DNA of 64,000 nt from Epilithonimonas lactis (GCF_900110605.1 NZ_FOFI01000003.1:852394-916393), one strand, 5' to 3'. Shown: positions 42,466 through 51,860, counted from the stretch's first letter. Numbers and translations: made by a program. Notes: generated by a model from the sequence alone, not told the origin.

Positions 42466-43173
42466 TTACTTAATACTCACCAATTCCACATCAAAGATTA
42501 TAGTAGCACCACCTGGAATCGCACCTCCAGCGCCTTGGTCTCCGTAAGCCAAATCGGACGGAATGTAAAATCTGTATTTGGAACCTTTGCTCATCAGCTG
42601 GATTCCTTCTGTCCACCCTTTGATGACACCACCAAGATTGATATCCATCGGCGCACCGCCATTTTTGTCAGTAGAATCGAAAACGGTTCCGTCCAAAAGT
42701 TTTCCAGTGTATTTTACTTGTACAACGTCTGATGCTTTTGGTTTTATTTTACCATCACCTTCTTGCAAAACTTCGTACTGCAAACCTGAGGCAGTGGTTT
42801 TCACTTTTGGGTTGGATTTATTTTTCGCAAGAAAATCCAGACCTTTTTTCTTATTGTCATTGGACTGTGCTCCCGCTTCAGACTGCTTTTTTTGCTGTTG
42901 CTTCATCATAAAATCCTGCATAAAGCTGTTCATTTCTTCAGCTGGTAACATCTTTTTCTTCGTGCTGTCGATTTCCTCTTTGATACCTTGAGCCAAAAGT
43001 TCTGCATCTACTTTGAAGCCCTCTTGTTTCATATTTTGAGCGATACTCATTCCTATGTAATAAGAAGCTTTTTGCTCATCTGTATATTTGCTGTCGTCTT
43101 TTTTGTCACCTTTGTCAGCACACGAAAAACTAAGTGCCGCTACGCAAAACAATGCAATAGTTTGTCTTTTCAT
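42466..43173 (-). CDS. FKBP-type peptidyl-prolyl isomerase lipoprotein
   Basis: The 235 residues have signal peptide and lipobox LSFSC (Cys18). An N-terminal dimerisation helix region as in FkpA/Mip (YTDEQKASYYIGMSIAQNM) is followed by an FKBP domain at about 130-235 (VQVKYTGKLLDGTVFDS, VIKGWTEGIQLMSKGSKYRF, IIFDVELVSI). It should act as a chaperone and prolyl isomerase in the periplasm on outer-membrane proteins. It is convergent with clpB. Confidence 0.94.
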   Translation of the reverse strand: MKRQTIALFCVAALSFSCADKGDKKDDSKYTDEQKASYYIGMSIAQNMKQEGFKVDAELLAQGIKEEIDSTKKKMLPAEEMNSFMQDFMMKQQQKKQSEAGAQSNDNKKKGLDFLAKNKSNPKVKTTASGLQYEVLQEGDGKIKPKASDVVQVKYTGKLLDGTVFDSTDKNGGAPMDINLGGVIKGWTEGIQLMSKGSKYRFYIPSDLAYGDQGAGGAIPGGATIIFDVELVSIK

Positions 43174-43278
43174 TTTATAATTTTATGATTAGCGAATTAA
43201 TGGTTGCAAATCTATTATTAATAATAGAAACTTTCCTGCTAGAATGAATTTTTCTACTGCTGATTTTTAAATTTCATT

Positions 43279-44232
43279 TCAAGATTCCGAAATCATCTTA
43301 TCCAAATCCAACAGCAGATAATTAATATTTTGATTAATGGTCCTCGTCGCAGACTGCATCTGGTTCAACATCGAGGCTCGGTTCTGCAAATCCGAGGCTC
43401 GATAAAAACCACCAGTTCCAAAATTCACAGATTTGTTCGCTGCATCTTCATCATTATCAAATTGATACTGAATCCACCGTTGCTTCATATTCTGAATGAT
43501 AGAATGCTCGCGATTCCCAGTAAATTTTTTCTCTGTGTACATATACCAAATGAATGGTGGGAAATTATGAGATTGTAATTTCTGCTCCCAAATATCTTTC
43601 AAGAGATTTCTTTCGTGAATGAACTCCACTTTTTTTCCTTTCGGATTGAAAGTCGCCAAACCAAGACCAGCTCCCAAAAGTCCACCACCAATACTGACGA
43701 TATTTTCTGCATTGTCATTTTTAATAATCCCGCCGGCAACCGAAGTCACAGCACCCGTGATGATGGAAAACAGAATCAGTTTGTTATTCCTGTTATTATT
43801 CAGGTTATCTACGTAATTCGCCATCTGGTCAACACGCTCACCTTCGCAGTCAAATTCGGCAGCAACCGCATCTAACTCCGTAAGTGAAATACTGATTTTA
43901 CTGTTGATTTTAGTTTTCAGCTGAAGGACTTTCACTTGTGCTTCCAGGCTGTTATTCTTTTTGAGGTCAATGATGTTTTCCACTTCATCCACACTTCCCA
44001 AAGCATTCAGAATCAAAATACTCTGGTCAGAAAAATAATCCTTCAATTGGCTGTTTGCCGAAATGATAGAATCGGAATTGTACGAAGGCAAACGCTGCGT
44101 ATAGTTGTACTGCAAAGGCGCTTTACAATAGCTGTCTCTCAGCGTCAGGATGTTATTTTGTAACGTTTTCGTTTTATTGGAAACGCAGGAAACCAACAAC
44201 ATCAGAAAACTTAAGACATATATTTTTCTCAT
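43279..44232 (-). CDS. Hypothetical lipoprotein with Gly-rich hydrophobic segment
   Basis: The 317 residues have lipobox LVSC (Cys16). A helical N-terminal half is followed by a central hydrophobic Gly-rich stretch (about 163-202: ITGAVTSVAGGII, IGGGLLGAGLGLA) that may insert in or lie on a membrane. The C-terminal half is polar and Gln/Asn-rich. No family is recognised. It is 13 nt downstream of the M1 peptidase gene on the same strand, so probably co-transcribed. Confidence 0.75.
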   Translation of the reverse strand: MRKIYVLSFLMLLVSCVSNKTKTLQNNILTLRDSYCKAPLQYNYTQRLPSYNSDSIISANSQLKDYFSDQSILILNALGSVDEVENIIDLKKNNSLEAQVKVLQLKTKINSKISISLTELDAVAAEFDCEGERVDQMANYVDNLNNNRNNKLILFSIITGAVTSVAGGIIKNDNAENIVSIGGGLLGAGLGLATFNPKGKKVEFIHERNLLKDIWEQKLQSHNFPPFIWYMYTEKKFTGNREHSIIQNMKQRWIQYQFDNDEDAANKSVNFGTGGFYRASDLQNRASMLNQMQSATRTINQNINYLLLDLDKMISES

Positions 44233-44245
44233 TTGCGTTTTAGGT

Positions 44246-46108
44246 TTAATTCATTGATTTCAAATTATCTCCTGGCGTGTAATCCATAAAAATCCCGCCA
44301 TCCAGATTAATGGACTTTATTTTCTTCTTAACAGGAATATTCAGATTAGTTAGCTTCTGGTCTTTCTCCCAAACGGCCGGCGTGAAATGTCCTTTCTCCG
44401 TCGTCCCATCTTCATAAGTCAAAACCACATCAAACGGAATCGCAAATCCACCAACATTCTCAACCGTTAAAACCAACTGCTTGTCCTGCTCCATCACAGA
44501 CGCAATCTTCAAATCAATATAATTATTCGTGTAAAACCAATTGTTGAAAAACCAGTTCAAATTCTTCCCCGAACCAGCATTCATCGAATTGAAATAATCC
44601 CACGGAATCGGATGTTTCCCATTCCAGTTGTCCATATAATGATGCAAAGCTTTCTTAAACAAATCATCTCCCAAATAATCCTTCAAAGCCAAATAAGATA
44701 GCGACGATTTCACATATGCATTATTCCCATATCCAGCGCCCGAAAGCTGAGAACTCATCGTAATAATCGGTTGGTCTTGCTCGGTGGAAGCATCATTAAT
44801 CCAACGTTTTACACGGAAGTTCTTCATAAATTTATCCGCAGCTTCTTTCCCATTTTCATCAATTCCTATCAAATATTCCAAAGTTGTAGCCCAACCTTCA
44901 TCCATATAAGCATATCTGGTTTCATTGATTCCCATATAGAAAGGGAAATAAGTATGCGCAATCTCGTGGTCCGCTGTCAATCTCGCATCTTGCAAATCGT
45001 ATGGAATGCTCGTGTCGTTTATCATCATTGGATATTCCATATCGGCGTAACCTTGGACAGCCGTCATTGCTGGAAAAGGATATTCCACACCTGGCCAATT
45101 GTCCGTAAACCATTTCAAATTATAGCGCATCCATTCCGTATATTGTTCAAAATCTTTCGCGCCAACTTTATAGGCAGATTGCACGCTCGCTCTTTTCGTT
45201 TTCAACTGAACACTCGACGCATCCCAAACGTAATGATTGCTCAATGCAAAACAAAAATCTACAATATTATCTGCCTTGAATTTCCAAACATTCCACTCAT
45301 TCTGCTTCGTCACTTTCCCGGATTTCATTTCAGATTCATTGGCAATGTGAATGATTTTATCGGATTTCAAAGATTCTCTAAAACGTTTCAAATATTCAGG
45401 TTGAAGAACTTCCTCAGGATTCAGGAAATCGCCCGTTGACCAAACCACAAAATTTTTAGGTGCAGAAATCGCAAAAGAATAATCATTAAAATCATTATAA
45501 AACTCCTGTCTGCCGTTGTGAGCCAACATATCCCAACCGTTGTAATCATCATAAACAGAAACTCGCGGGAAAGAATACGCCACATAAAAAGTCTCCGGGT
45601 CTATCTGCCCTTCTCTCCCACTTTCCTTTGCCAATGGATATTCCCAATCGATTTTGATTTCAGTTTTCGATTTTGAGGCAATTGCTTTCGTCAGTTTCAC
45701 CGCTTCCACAGTTCCCCAATCGTCGCTGTTGATGTTGTATTTTTCACCATTGATGGAGAATGATGTGATTGTCAAACCCTCCGTCAAAGATTCCTTCGAA
45801 GCGTATCCGGCTCTCGGAGACTGCGGTTTGGTCATATTATTCACAAACCGAATCGCCAAAACCTTCAACTCATCCGGACTATTATTGGAATACTGGATGG
45901 TCTCAGAACCCGATACCACTTTCGTTTTCGCATCCACTTTCACATTCACATCATAAACACCTTTGTTCTGCCAGTAATTTTTTCCGGGTTTTCCAGAAAC
46001 ATCGCGAGTCCCTTTCGAATAAGCATTCTTGATATTCCTCGGCATATACAGTTCCTGCGCAGAAATCGCCGTTCCCATCAGCATCAATCCCAATAATAAT
46101 TTTTTCAT
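44246..46108 (-). CDS. Exported M1 family metallopeptidase
   Basis: Start at MKKLLLGLMLMGTAISAQ (46108; an ATG two codons upstream is possible), a signal peptide. The N-terminal beta-domain covers about 45-230. The catalytic domain has zinc motif HEIAH (His381 on this start) with the downstream Glu in YMDEGWATTLEYL. YADMEYP stands where aminopeptidases have GAMEN. It is likely a periplasmic or extracellular aminopeptidase. The long 420-bp upstream spacer holds two repeat elements. Confidence 0.93.
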   Translation of the reverse strand: MKKLLLGLMLMGTAISAQELYMPRNIKNAYSKGTRDVSGKPGKNYWQNKGVYDVNVKVDAKTKVVSGSETIQYSNNSPDELKVLAIRFVNNMTKPQSPRAGYASKESLTEGLTITSFSINGEKYNINSDDWGTVEAVKLTKAIASKSKTEIKIDWEYPLAKESGREGQIDPETFYVAYSFPRVSVYDDYNGWDMLAHNGRQEFYNDFNDYSFAISAPKNFVVWSTGDFLNPEEVLQPEYLKRFRESLKSDKIIHIANESEMKSGKVTKQNEWNVWKFKADNIVDFCFALSNHYVWDASSVQLKTKRASVQSAYKVGAKDFEQYTEWMRYNLKWFTDNWPGVEYPFPAMTAVQGYADMEYPMMINDTSIPYDLQDARLTADHEIAHTYFPFYMGINETRYAYMDEGWATTLEYLIGIDENGKEAADKFMKNFRVKRWINDASTEQDQPIITMSSQLSGAGYGNNAYVKSSLSYLALKDYLGDDLFKKALHHYMDNWNGKHPIPWDYFNSMNAGSGKNLNWFFNNWFYTNNYIDLKIASVMEQDKQLVLTVENVGGFAIPFDVVLTYEDGTTEKGHFTPAVWEKDQKLTNLNIPVKKKIKSINLDGGIFMDYTPGDNLKSMN

Positions 46109-46202
46109 TTCCAAAATTTAAAACTCAAAAATAAAGAATTAAAACCAATTCCCTCGCTGGGCATCATTTATCCAATATCATAGAATTTGAATTATTATTT
46201 GG

Positions 46203-46318
46203 GCAGCTTTATCCGTCCTCCGTTCCCGCTATTTTTTTCATTGCGAACGACTTTTTGCCATCAATAGAAATTTTACCAACCGCAATGAAAAAAATGAGCT
46301 CCACTCAGGCCGGGCTGC
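46203..46318 (-). repeat. Dispersed structured repeat, copy B
   Basis: This 116-bp element reads on the minus strand. The closing stem is GCAGC/GCTGC, the second stem CCGGCCT/AGGACGG, and the inner stem is a perfect ATTTTTTTCATTGCG/CGCAATGAAAAAAAT. It shares the flanks GAGTGGAGCTC and AGCGGGAACGGAGGACGGA with copies A and D, but the inner arms differ. Confidence 0.85.
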
Positions 46319-46357
46319 GGATTCAGCATAGAACAAGAGTCAATATAAAAACGTTGC

Positions 46358-46430
46358 TTTGTCATTCCGTAGGAATCTAGACTGTTTAGATTGACAAACC
46401 ATTTCGTTAGGTATCCTCCGGAATGACAAA
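46358..46430. repeat. Palindromic element with TTTGTCATTCCG ends
   Basis: A perfect 12-bp inverted repeat (TTTGTCATTCCG at 46358-46369, CGGAATGACAAA at 46419-46430) encloses 49 bp with a further GGAATC/GGTATCC-like pairing. It resembles a small MITE or REP-type hairpin. It is the only copy seen here. Confidence 0.65.
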
Positions 46431-46528
46431 AACTTAAATCATTAAAATCATATCAGATTTTAGTTTATTTACAAAAGAATGTTACTTTTACAATTATCAA
46501 TTTCTCAAAAAGAGACAACAACATTACA

Positions 46529-48751
46529 ATGAAAAAATATAGCCTTTCATTCCTATTATTAATCTTCGGAATCAGCATCTCCGCCCAGAAAAGCATCGAC
46601 CAAAAAGTCACCGAACTCCTTTCCAAAATGACCTTGGAAGAAAAAGCCGGACAACTCGTTCAATACAGTGGCTTCGAATACGCCACAGGACCACAAAACT
46701 CCAATTCCAAAAAAGTCTTGGACGAAATAAAAAGCGGCAAAGTCGGCTCGATGTTGAACGTCACTGGCGCAGAAGAAACAAAAGCTTTCCAAAAATTAGC
46801 CTTAGAATCCCGACTCAAAATCCCGTTGATTTTTGGACAAGATGTGATTCACGGTTTCAGAACGACTTTCCCGATTAACCTTGGTCAGGCCGCCAGCTGG
46901 GATTTGGAAATGATAGAAAAATCCGAAAGAATCGCAGCGATTGAAGCATCGGCTTTCGGTGTTCATTGGACATTTGCGCCAATGGTGGACATCGCCAGAG
47001 ACCCAAGATGGGGACGCGTGATGGAAGGCTCCGGCGAAGATACTTACCTCGGAACCAAAATCGGATTGGCAAGAATCAAAGGTTTCCAAGGCAAAGGCTT
47101 AGGCAACATCGATGCGATAATGGCGTGCGCGAAACATTTTGCCGCTTACGGTGCGGCAGTTGGCGGACGAGATTACAACTCGGTTGATATGAGTCTTCGT
47201 CAACTTCACGAGACCTATCTTCCACCTTTCAAAGCGGCTTCTGAAGCAGGCGTTGCTACCTTTATGAATTCCTTCAACGACATCAACGGAATTCCGGCAA
47301 CCGCGAACAAATATATCTTGAGAGATTTACTGAAAGACCAATGGAAATTCCAAGGTTTTGTGGTTTCTGACTGGGGAAGCATCGGCGAAATGATAAAACA
47401 CGGCTACGCAAAAGACAATGCCGAAGCGGGAGAAAAAGCCATCCTCGCAGGTTCCGATATGGATATGGAAAGCAGAATCTATATGGAGCAACTTCCTAAA
47501 TTAGTCAAAGAAGGAAAAGTGGATATCAAATTTGTGGACGATGCTGTGAGAAGAATCTTAATCAAGAAATTCGAATTGGGATTGTTTGACGACCCATATA
47601 AATTTTCAAATTCCGAAAGACAAAAACAACAAACCAATAATCTCGAACACAGAAAATTCGGAAGAGAATTCGGGGCGAAAAGTGTAGTTCTTTTGAAAAA
47701 CGAAAAGAAAACCCTTCCACTTTCCAAATCAACTAAAACTGTTGCATTGATTGGACCATTCGGAAAAGAAGCGGTTACGATGCACGGATTCTGGTCGGTT
47801 CCTTTCAAAGATGATGCGCAGAGAATCGTCACTCAATTTGACGGCATCAAAAATCAATTGGACAAAAACTCAACTTTGCTTTATGCGAAAGGCTGCAATG
47901 AAAACGACGACAACAAATCGATGTTTGCAGAAGCCATCGAAACAGCGAAAAAAGCAGACGTTGTGATAATGACTTTGGGCGAAGGTCACTCAATGAGTGG
48001 CGAAGCGAAAAGCCGAAGCAACCTACATTTCTCCGGTGTTCAAGAAGAATTATTGAAAGAAATCGCCAAAACAGGAAAACCAATTATTCTGATGATAAAC
48101 GCCGGAAGACCTTTGGTTTTTGATTGGGCGGCGGACAATATTTCAACCATCGTTTACAGTTGGTGGCTGGGAACAGAAGCCGGAAATTCTATCGCCGATG
48201 TCCTCTTTGGAAATGTGAATCCTGGCGGGAAATTGCCAATGACATTCCCAAGAACAGAAGGTCAAATCCCAATCTATTACAACCATTACAACACCGGAAG
48301 ACCAGCTGGAAAATCCACAGACAGAAATTACGTTTCCGCGTACATCGATTTGGACAACGACCCGAAATTCCCATTTGGATTTGGATTGAGCTATACTGAT
48401 TTCAAATACTCCAACTTCAATTTGAGTTCTGAAAATCTGAAAGGCAACCAAACTTTGACCATCAATGTGAATGTTGCCAATACGGGGAAATTTGATGGTG
48501 AGGAAGTGATTCAGCTTTACATCCGCGACCTTTTCGGGAAAGTGGTTCGCCCTATCAAAGAACTGAAAGGTTTCCAGAAAATATTTTTGAAGAAAGGAGA
48601 AAATAAAAACGTCACTTTCAAACTGACTCTTGAAGATTTGAAATTCTACGATGACGCTTTGAATTATGATTGGGAAGCTGGCGAATTTGAAATAATGGTT
48701 GGGACTAATTCCAGTGATTTGATGACGAAGAAAATTGTTTGGAATAAGTAA
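46529..48751 (+). CDS. bglX: Glycoside hydrolase family 3 beta-glucosidase, exported
   Basis: The 740 residues have a signal peptide (1-19, FGISISAQ). The GH3 N-terminal barrel carries KHFAAYG (about 200-206) and the nucleophile Asp281 in GFVVSDWGS. The C-terminal alpha/beta domain (about 390-600) and the fibronectin-type III-like domain (about 640-735) complete the BglX architecture. It hydrolyses terminal beta-D-glucosyl units of oligosaccharides in the periplasm. No SusCD partners are nearby. Confidence 0.94.
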   Translation: MKKYSLSFLLLIFGISISAQKSIDQKVTELLSKMTLEEKAGQLVQYSGFEYATGPQNSNSKKVLDEIKSGKVGSMLNVTGAEETKAFQKLALESRLKIPLIFGQDVIHGFRTTFPINLGQAASWDLEMIEKSERIAAIEASAFGVHWTFAPMVDIARDPRWGRVMEGSGEDTYLGTKIGLARIKGFQGKGLGNIDAIMACAKHFAAYGAAVGGRDYNSVDMSLRQLHETYLPPFKAASEAGVATFMNSFNDINGIPATANKYILRDLLKDQWKFQGFVVSDWGSIGEMIKHGYAKDNAEAGEKAILAGSDMDMESRIYMEQLPKLVKEGKVDIKFVDDAVRRILIKKFELGLFDDPYKFSNSERQKQQTNNLEHRKFGREFGAKSVVLLKNEKKTLPLSKSTKTVALIGPFGKEAVTMHGFWSVPFKDDAQRIVTQFDGIKNQLDKNSTLLYAKGCNENDDNKSMFAEAIETAKKADVVIMTLGEGHSMSGEAKSRSNLHFSGVQEELLKEIAKTGKPIILMINAGRPLVFDWAADNISTIVYSWWLGTEAGNSIADVLFGNVNPGGKLPMTFPRTEGQIPIYYNHYNTGRPAGKSTDRNYVSAYIDLDNDPKFPFGFGLSYTDFKYSNFNLSSENLKGNQTLTINVNVANTGKFDGEEVIQLYIRDLFGKVVRPIKELKGFQKIFLKKGENKNVTFKLTLEDLKFYDDALNYDWEAGEFEIMVGTNSSDLMTKKIVWNK

Positions 48752-48775
48752 CTTTGTTTTCAAATAAAATTTCAA

Positions 48776-49240
48776 ATGAGCGATAATTTAGAAAAAATAT
48801 TAGTCCGATATTATAGTGATGTTCTTGAAGAAATTGTTGTTGAAACACTTTGGGCTGAGATTATAAATTCAGATGATGGCCTTTATAAGATTGACAACAT
48901 TCCATTTTACGGTCCGGGTTTTTCTTCTGGAGATATTGTTTTTGCAGAATATGATGAAGACGAAGAACGCATCACTTACAGAAAAGTTGTAGAACATTCT
49001 GGAAACTCGACAATTCAAATCATTGTTCTTGATGAGAATATTGATGTAATGGAATTAAGAAAAGAATTTGAAAGTTTAGGATGCGAAAGTGAGGGAATGG
49101 GAAATAAATATTTTGTTATGGAAGTTCCATTCAACATCAGTTATTCAATCATATTCAAAAAACTATCAGAATTAAGTGACAATGAAAAAATAGGTTTTGC
49201 AGAACCAAATATTTCGCAAAAACATTCTTCTGAAAAATAA
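48776..49240 (+). CDS. DUF4265 domain-containing protein
   Basis: The 154 residues match DUF4265 by eye. ETLWAEIINSDDGLYKIDNI, PFYGPGFSSGDIVFAEYDE and the C-terminal GFAEPNIS are the typical blocks. These are small soluble proteins of unknown function, sometimes linked to contact-dependent toxin/immunity loci, which are not seen here. It starts 24 nt after bglX and ends at a terminator. Confidence 0.8.
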   Translation: MSDNLEKILVRYYSDVLEEIVVETLWAEIINSDDGLYKIDNIPFYGPGFSSGDIVFAEYDEDEERITYRKVVEHSGNSTIQIIVLDENIDVMELRKEFESLGCESEGMGNKYFVMEVPFNISYSIIFKKLSELSDNEKIGFAEPNISQKHSSEK

Positions 49241-49241
49241 A

Positions 49242-49272
49242 AAAATCCTCTTTCAACAAGAGGATTTTACGT
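49242..49272 (+). terminator. Bidirectional terminator after the DUF4265 gene
   Basis: AAAATCCTCTT/AAGAGGATTTT lies between convergent genes. Confidence 0.8.
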
Positions 49273-49278
49273 TTATAA

Positions 49279-50109
49279 CTATTTCTTAAAACTAATCTCC
49301 GCCAAAATCGGGAAATGGTCTGATGGATAAAGCAGATTTTCCCGTCTGTCATTGATTGTTCGGTTCGATTGAACATCAAAGCCTTTTACAAAAATATAAT
49401 CAATTCTTTCTTTCGGAACGGTGTTCACATCAAAAGCTGTGAATGTTCCCTTTGGTCCGTAATGCGGTTTCTTCGAATGGTAATAGACATTGTCCAATGA
49501 TTGAGAAATGATTTTGATTGGTTCTGTGTCATCCGTCAAATTGAAATCGCCTGTCAAGGTCAAAGGCAGATTTTGTGGATTCAGTTCTTTGATTTTTTCA
49601 AGGATTAATTTGGAAGAATTGACTCTCGCCACATCGCCAACGTGGTCGAAGTGGAGATTCATAGCCAGAAATTTTTTACCGCTTTTCTTTATTTTGAAAA
49701 ACGCATAAGTGCAAACTCTGTTGTAAGCCGCATCCCAACCTTTCGAAGGTTTTTCAGGCGTTTCGCTGAGCCAGAATGTTCCTGATTTCAGAACTTCTAA
49801 TTTATTCTTGTCGTAGAAAATCGCCGAATATTCGCCTTGGTTTTTGCCATCGTCTCTTCCAACGCCGACATAATCGTAATCTTTCAAATTGGTTTTAATA
49901 TCAACCATCTGCTGAGGAATCGCTTCCTGCACGCCGAAATAATCCGGATGATAATAGCTCATCAGCGCCAAAGCATCGTCCTTCCTTTTGTCCCAAGCGT
50001 TTTCTTTATCACTTTCCAATGACAATCGGATGTTGTAGGTCATCACTTTCAAATCCTGAGAAAAGAAGAGATTGGACGCGAACATTAAACCAAATAATAT
50101 TTTTTTCAT
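49279..50109 (-). CDS. Exported endonuclease/exonuclease/phosphatase family protein
   Basis: The 276 residues have a signal peptide (1-18, FASNLFFSQ). The EEP fold motifs are VMTYNIR, GVQEA (metal Glu), MNLHFDH, LTGDFNLT and the C-terminal YPSDHFPILAEI with the catalytic His. The family includes nucleases and phospholipid or sugar phosphatases, so the substrate cannot be given. Secretion suggests phosphate scavenging. Confidence 0.9.
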   Translation of the reverse strand: MKKILFGLMFASNLFFSQDLKVMTYNIRLSLESDKENAWDKRKDDALALMSYYHPDYFGVQEAIPQQMVDIKTNLKDYDYVGVGRDDGKNQGEYSAIFYDKNKLEVLKSGTFWLSETPEKPSKGWDAAYNRVCTYAFFKIKKSGKKFLAMNLHFDHVGDVARVNSSKLILEKIKELNPQNLPLTLTGDFNLTDDTEPIKIISQSLDNVYYHSKKPHYGPKGTFTAFDVNTVPKERIDYIFVKGFDVQSNRTINDRRENLLYPSDHFPILAEISFKK

Positions 50110-50149
50110 TTTAGATATTTAAGTTTTGATAATATCAGATTGAAGATTT

Positions 50150-50731
50150 TTATAATATATTTTTAAGCCTAAGATGCTGAATCAGCATAATCGTTTTAGC
50201 ATCTTTGATTTCGCCATTATCAAGCATATCAAGCGCTTTATCAATATCCAATTCCAAAACTTCTATTTCTTCCTGTTCTTCTTCCAGTCCGCCACCGTCA
50301 TTGATTTTCATCGATTTGGAATATTCCGCAATGAAAAAATAGAGAATCTCCGTCACAGAACCTGGCGACATATAAACTTCGAAAACTTTTTTGATATCCG
50401 AAATCTCATATCCCAATTCTTCTTCCGTTTCTCTTTTGATGCAATCCTCGGGATTATTTTTATCCAAAAGTCCGGCACAGGCTTCAATCATCATTCCGTC
50501 TTCATTGCCATTGATGTAAGTTGGTAGTCGAAATTGTTTTGTAAGAATGACGGTTTTCAATTCTTTGTTATATAGCAAAATCGTCGCACCATTTCCGCGG
50601 TCGTAAGCTTCTCTGCTTTGGGTTTCCAGCGTTCCGTCTTTCTTCTGATATTCGAAAGTCACTTTGTTCAAAGTGTACCAATTATTGGAAAGGATTTCTG
50701 TTTTTAGAATCTTGATTTTACTATTTTGCAT
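50150..50731 (-). CDS. NUDIX hydrolase (ADP-ribose or GDP-mannose pyrophosphatase type)
   Basis: From MQNSKIKILKTEIL (start 50731) the 193 residues contain a Nudix box from GLLDKNNPEDCIKRETEEELGYE, which fits Gx5Ex7REUxEExGU with a Pro/Glu-containing loop. The N-terminal WYTLNKVTFEYQKKDG block and the YMSPGSVTE motif are as in NudK/ADP-ribose pyrophosphatases. It hydrolyses nucleotide sugars to nucleoside monophosphate. The upstream fmt gene stops at 50742, inside the long-frame extension, so the shorter start is right. Confidence 0.9.
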   Translation of the reverse strand: MQNSKIKILKTEILSNNWYTLNKVTFEYQKKDGTLETQSREAYDRGNGATILLYNKELKTVILTKQFRLPTYINGNEDGMMIEACAGLLDKNNPEDCIKRETEEELGYEISDIKKVFEVYMSPGSVTEILYFFIAEYSKSMKINDGGGLEEEQEEIEVLELDIDKALDMLDNGEIKDAKTIMLIQHLRLKNIL

Positions 50732-50741
50732 ATAGGTTTGG

Positions 50742-51689
50742 TTATTTTTTATAATCTTCAAAATTCTGGATTCCGTTCAAAAAATCTTTGACCGGCAATC
50801 TTTTCTTTCCTTGGATTTGAACATCTTCTGGATAATAGATTCCGTCTTTTGTATAAAACTTGAATTCGGTTTTTGAAATATCAAAATCACCAGCTTCACG
50901 GGAATGGGATTCAACTTCGAATTTTCCTTTGAAGATTTTCAAGGATTTTTCTTCGTCTCCAACTTTCAGAATAGTAAAAGCCGTTGGATAAGGCGACATT
51001 CCTCTCACAAAATTGTGAATGGTTTCGACACTTTGATTCCAATCTATTTTCAGGTTTTCTTTGAAAATTTTGTAGGCAGTTTTTGGATTTTCTTTGTCAG
51101 GTTGAGGTGTTTCTTCGATTGAATTATCCGCCAAACCATCCAAAGTTTTGATGATTAATTCCGAGCCGATGTTCATCAATTTATCGTGCAACGTTCCAGC
51201 ATTGTCTTCTGGCAAAACTTCGGTTTCAGCTTGAAGAAGAATGCTTCCTTCGTCAATTTTTTCATTGATGAAAAACGTCGTCACGCCAGTTTTGGTTTCG
51301 CCGTTGATAACCGCGTAATTGATTGGCGCCGCGCCGCGATAATCCGGCAACAATGAAGCGTGGAGATTGAAAGTTCCCAACCTAGGAATCGAAAACAAGA
51401 CCTGAGGCATCATCCTGAAAGCTACCACGACAAAAACATCGGCATTCAGATTTTGAATGGCTTCCAGAAATTCTGGGTTTCTCAATTTTTCGGGTTGAAA
51501 AAGATGGAGTCCGTTTTTTTCTGCAAAAACTTTGACTGGTGAAGGCGTAAGTTTCATTCCGCGTCCGCTGGCTTTGTCGGCAGCAGTTACAACGCCAACT
51601 ACTTTATGATGAGATTTGAAGATGGCTTCCAGAGAAGCTTTGGCAAAATCGGGAGTTCCGAAAAAAACGACATTGAGGGATTTCGTCAT
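50742..51689 (-). CDS. fmt: Methionyl-tRNA formyltransferase
   Basis: It formylates Met on the initiator tRNA using 10-formyl-THF. The 315 residues show the N-terminal FFGTPDFAKASL and the catalytic NLHASLLPDYRGAAPINYAV (Asn and His) with a downstream Asp. The C-terminal OB-like domain begins about 205. It is encoded 10 nt upstream of the NUDIX gene. No def gene is next to it. Confidence 0.97.
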   Translation of the reverse strand: MTKSLNVVFFGTPDFAKASLEAIFKSHHKVVGVVTAADKASGRGMKLTPSPVKVFAEKNGLHLFQPEKLRNPEFLEAIQNLNADVFVVVAFRMMPQVLFSIPRLGTFNLHASLLPDYRGAAPINYAVINGETKTGVTTFFINEKIDEGSILLQAETEVLPEDNAGTLHDKLMNIGSELIIKTLDGLADNSIEETPQPDKENPKTAYKIFKENLKIDWNQSVETIHNFVRGMSPYPTAFTILKVGDEEKSLKIFKGKFEVESHSREAGDFDISKTEFKFYTKDGIYYPEDVQIQGKKRLPVKDFLNGIQNFEDYKK

Positions 51690-51733
51690 TGATTTATAAT
51701 TGATAAATGATAGTTGATAATTGATAATTGATT
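51690..51733. repeat. TTGATAA-type simple repeats upstream of fmt
   Basis: Several imperfect tandem copies of TTGATAATTGATAA lie next to dispersed repeat copy C. They are similar in character to the run at 32762-32826. Confidence 0.6.
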
Positions 51734-51744
51734 AATTTTTTATG

Positions 51745-51845
51745 GCAGCTATTCCGCCTTCCGCTCCCAATCTTTTTTGCTCACGTTTTCCATTAAGTTG
51801 AACTCGAGTTCACGCAAAAAAGGATTTCCGCTCAAGTCGGGCTGC
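51745..51845 (-). repeat. Dispersed structured repeat, copy C (second subtype)
   Basis: This 101-bp element reads on the minus strand. It has the same closing stem GCAGC/GCTGC but a second stem CCGACTT/AAGGCGG and different single-strand flanks (GAGCGGAAATCC, GATTGGGAGCGGAA). The inner arms are TTTTTTGC/GCAAAAAA with a GAACTCGAGTTC palindrome in the loop. It is a sister subtype of A, B and D. Confidence 0.75.
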
Positions 51846-51860
51846 GTAAGATTCTCTGCT

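Noticed and set aside
44771..45439. 222-codon plus-strand ORF
   Set aside because: Antisense to the M1 peptidase catalytic region (HExxH); it shows no coding features of its own.
48143..48775. 210-codon minus-strand ORF
   Set aside because: Antisense to the end of bglX; composition mirrors the GH3 gene and there is no domain.
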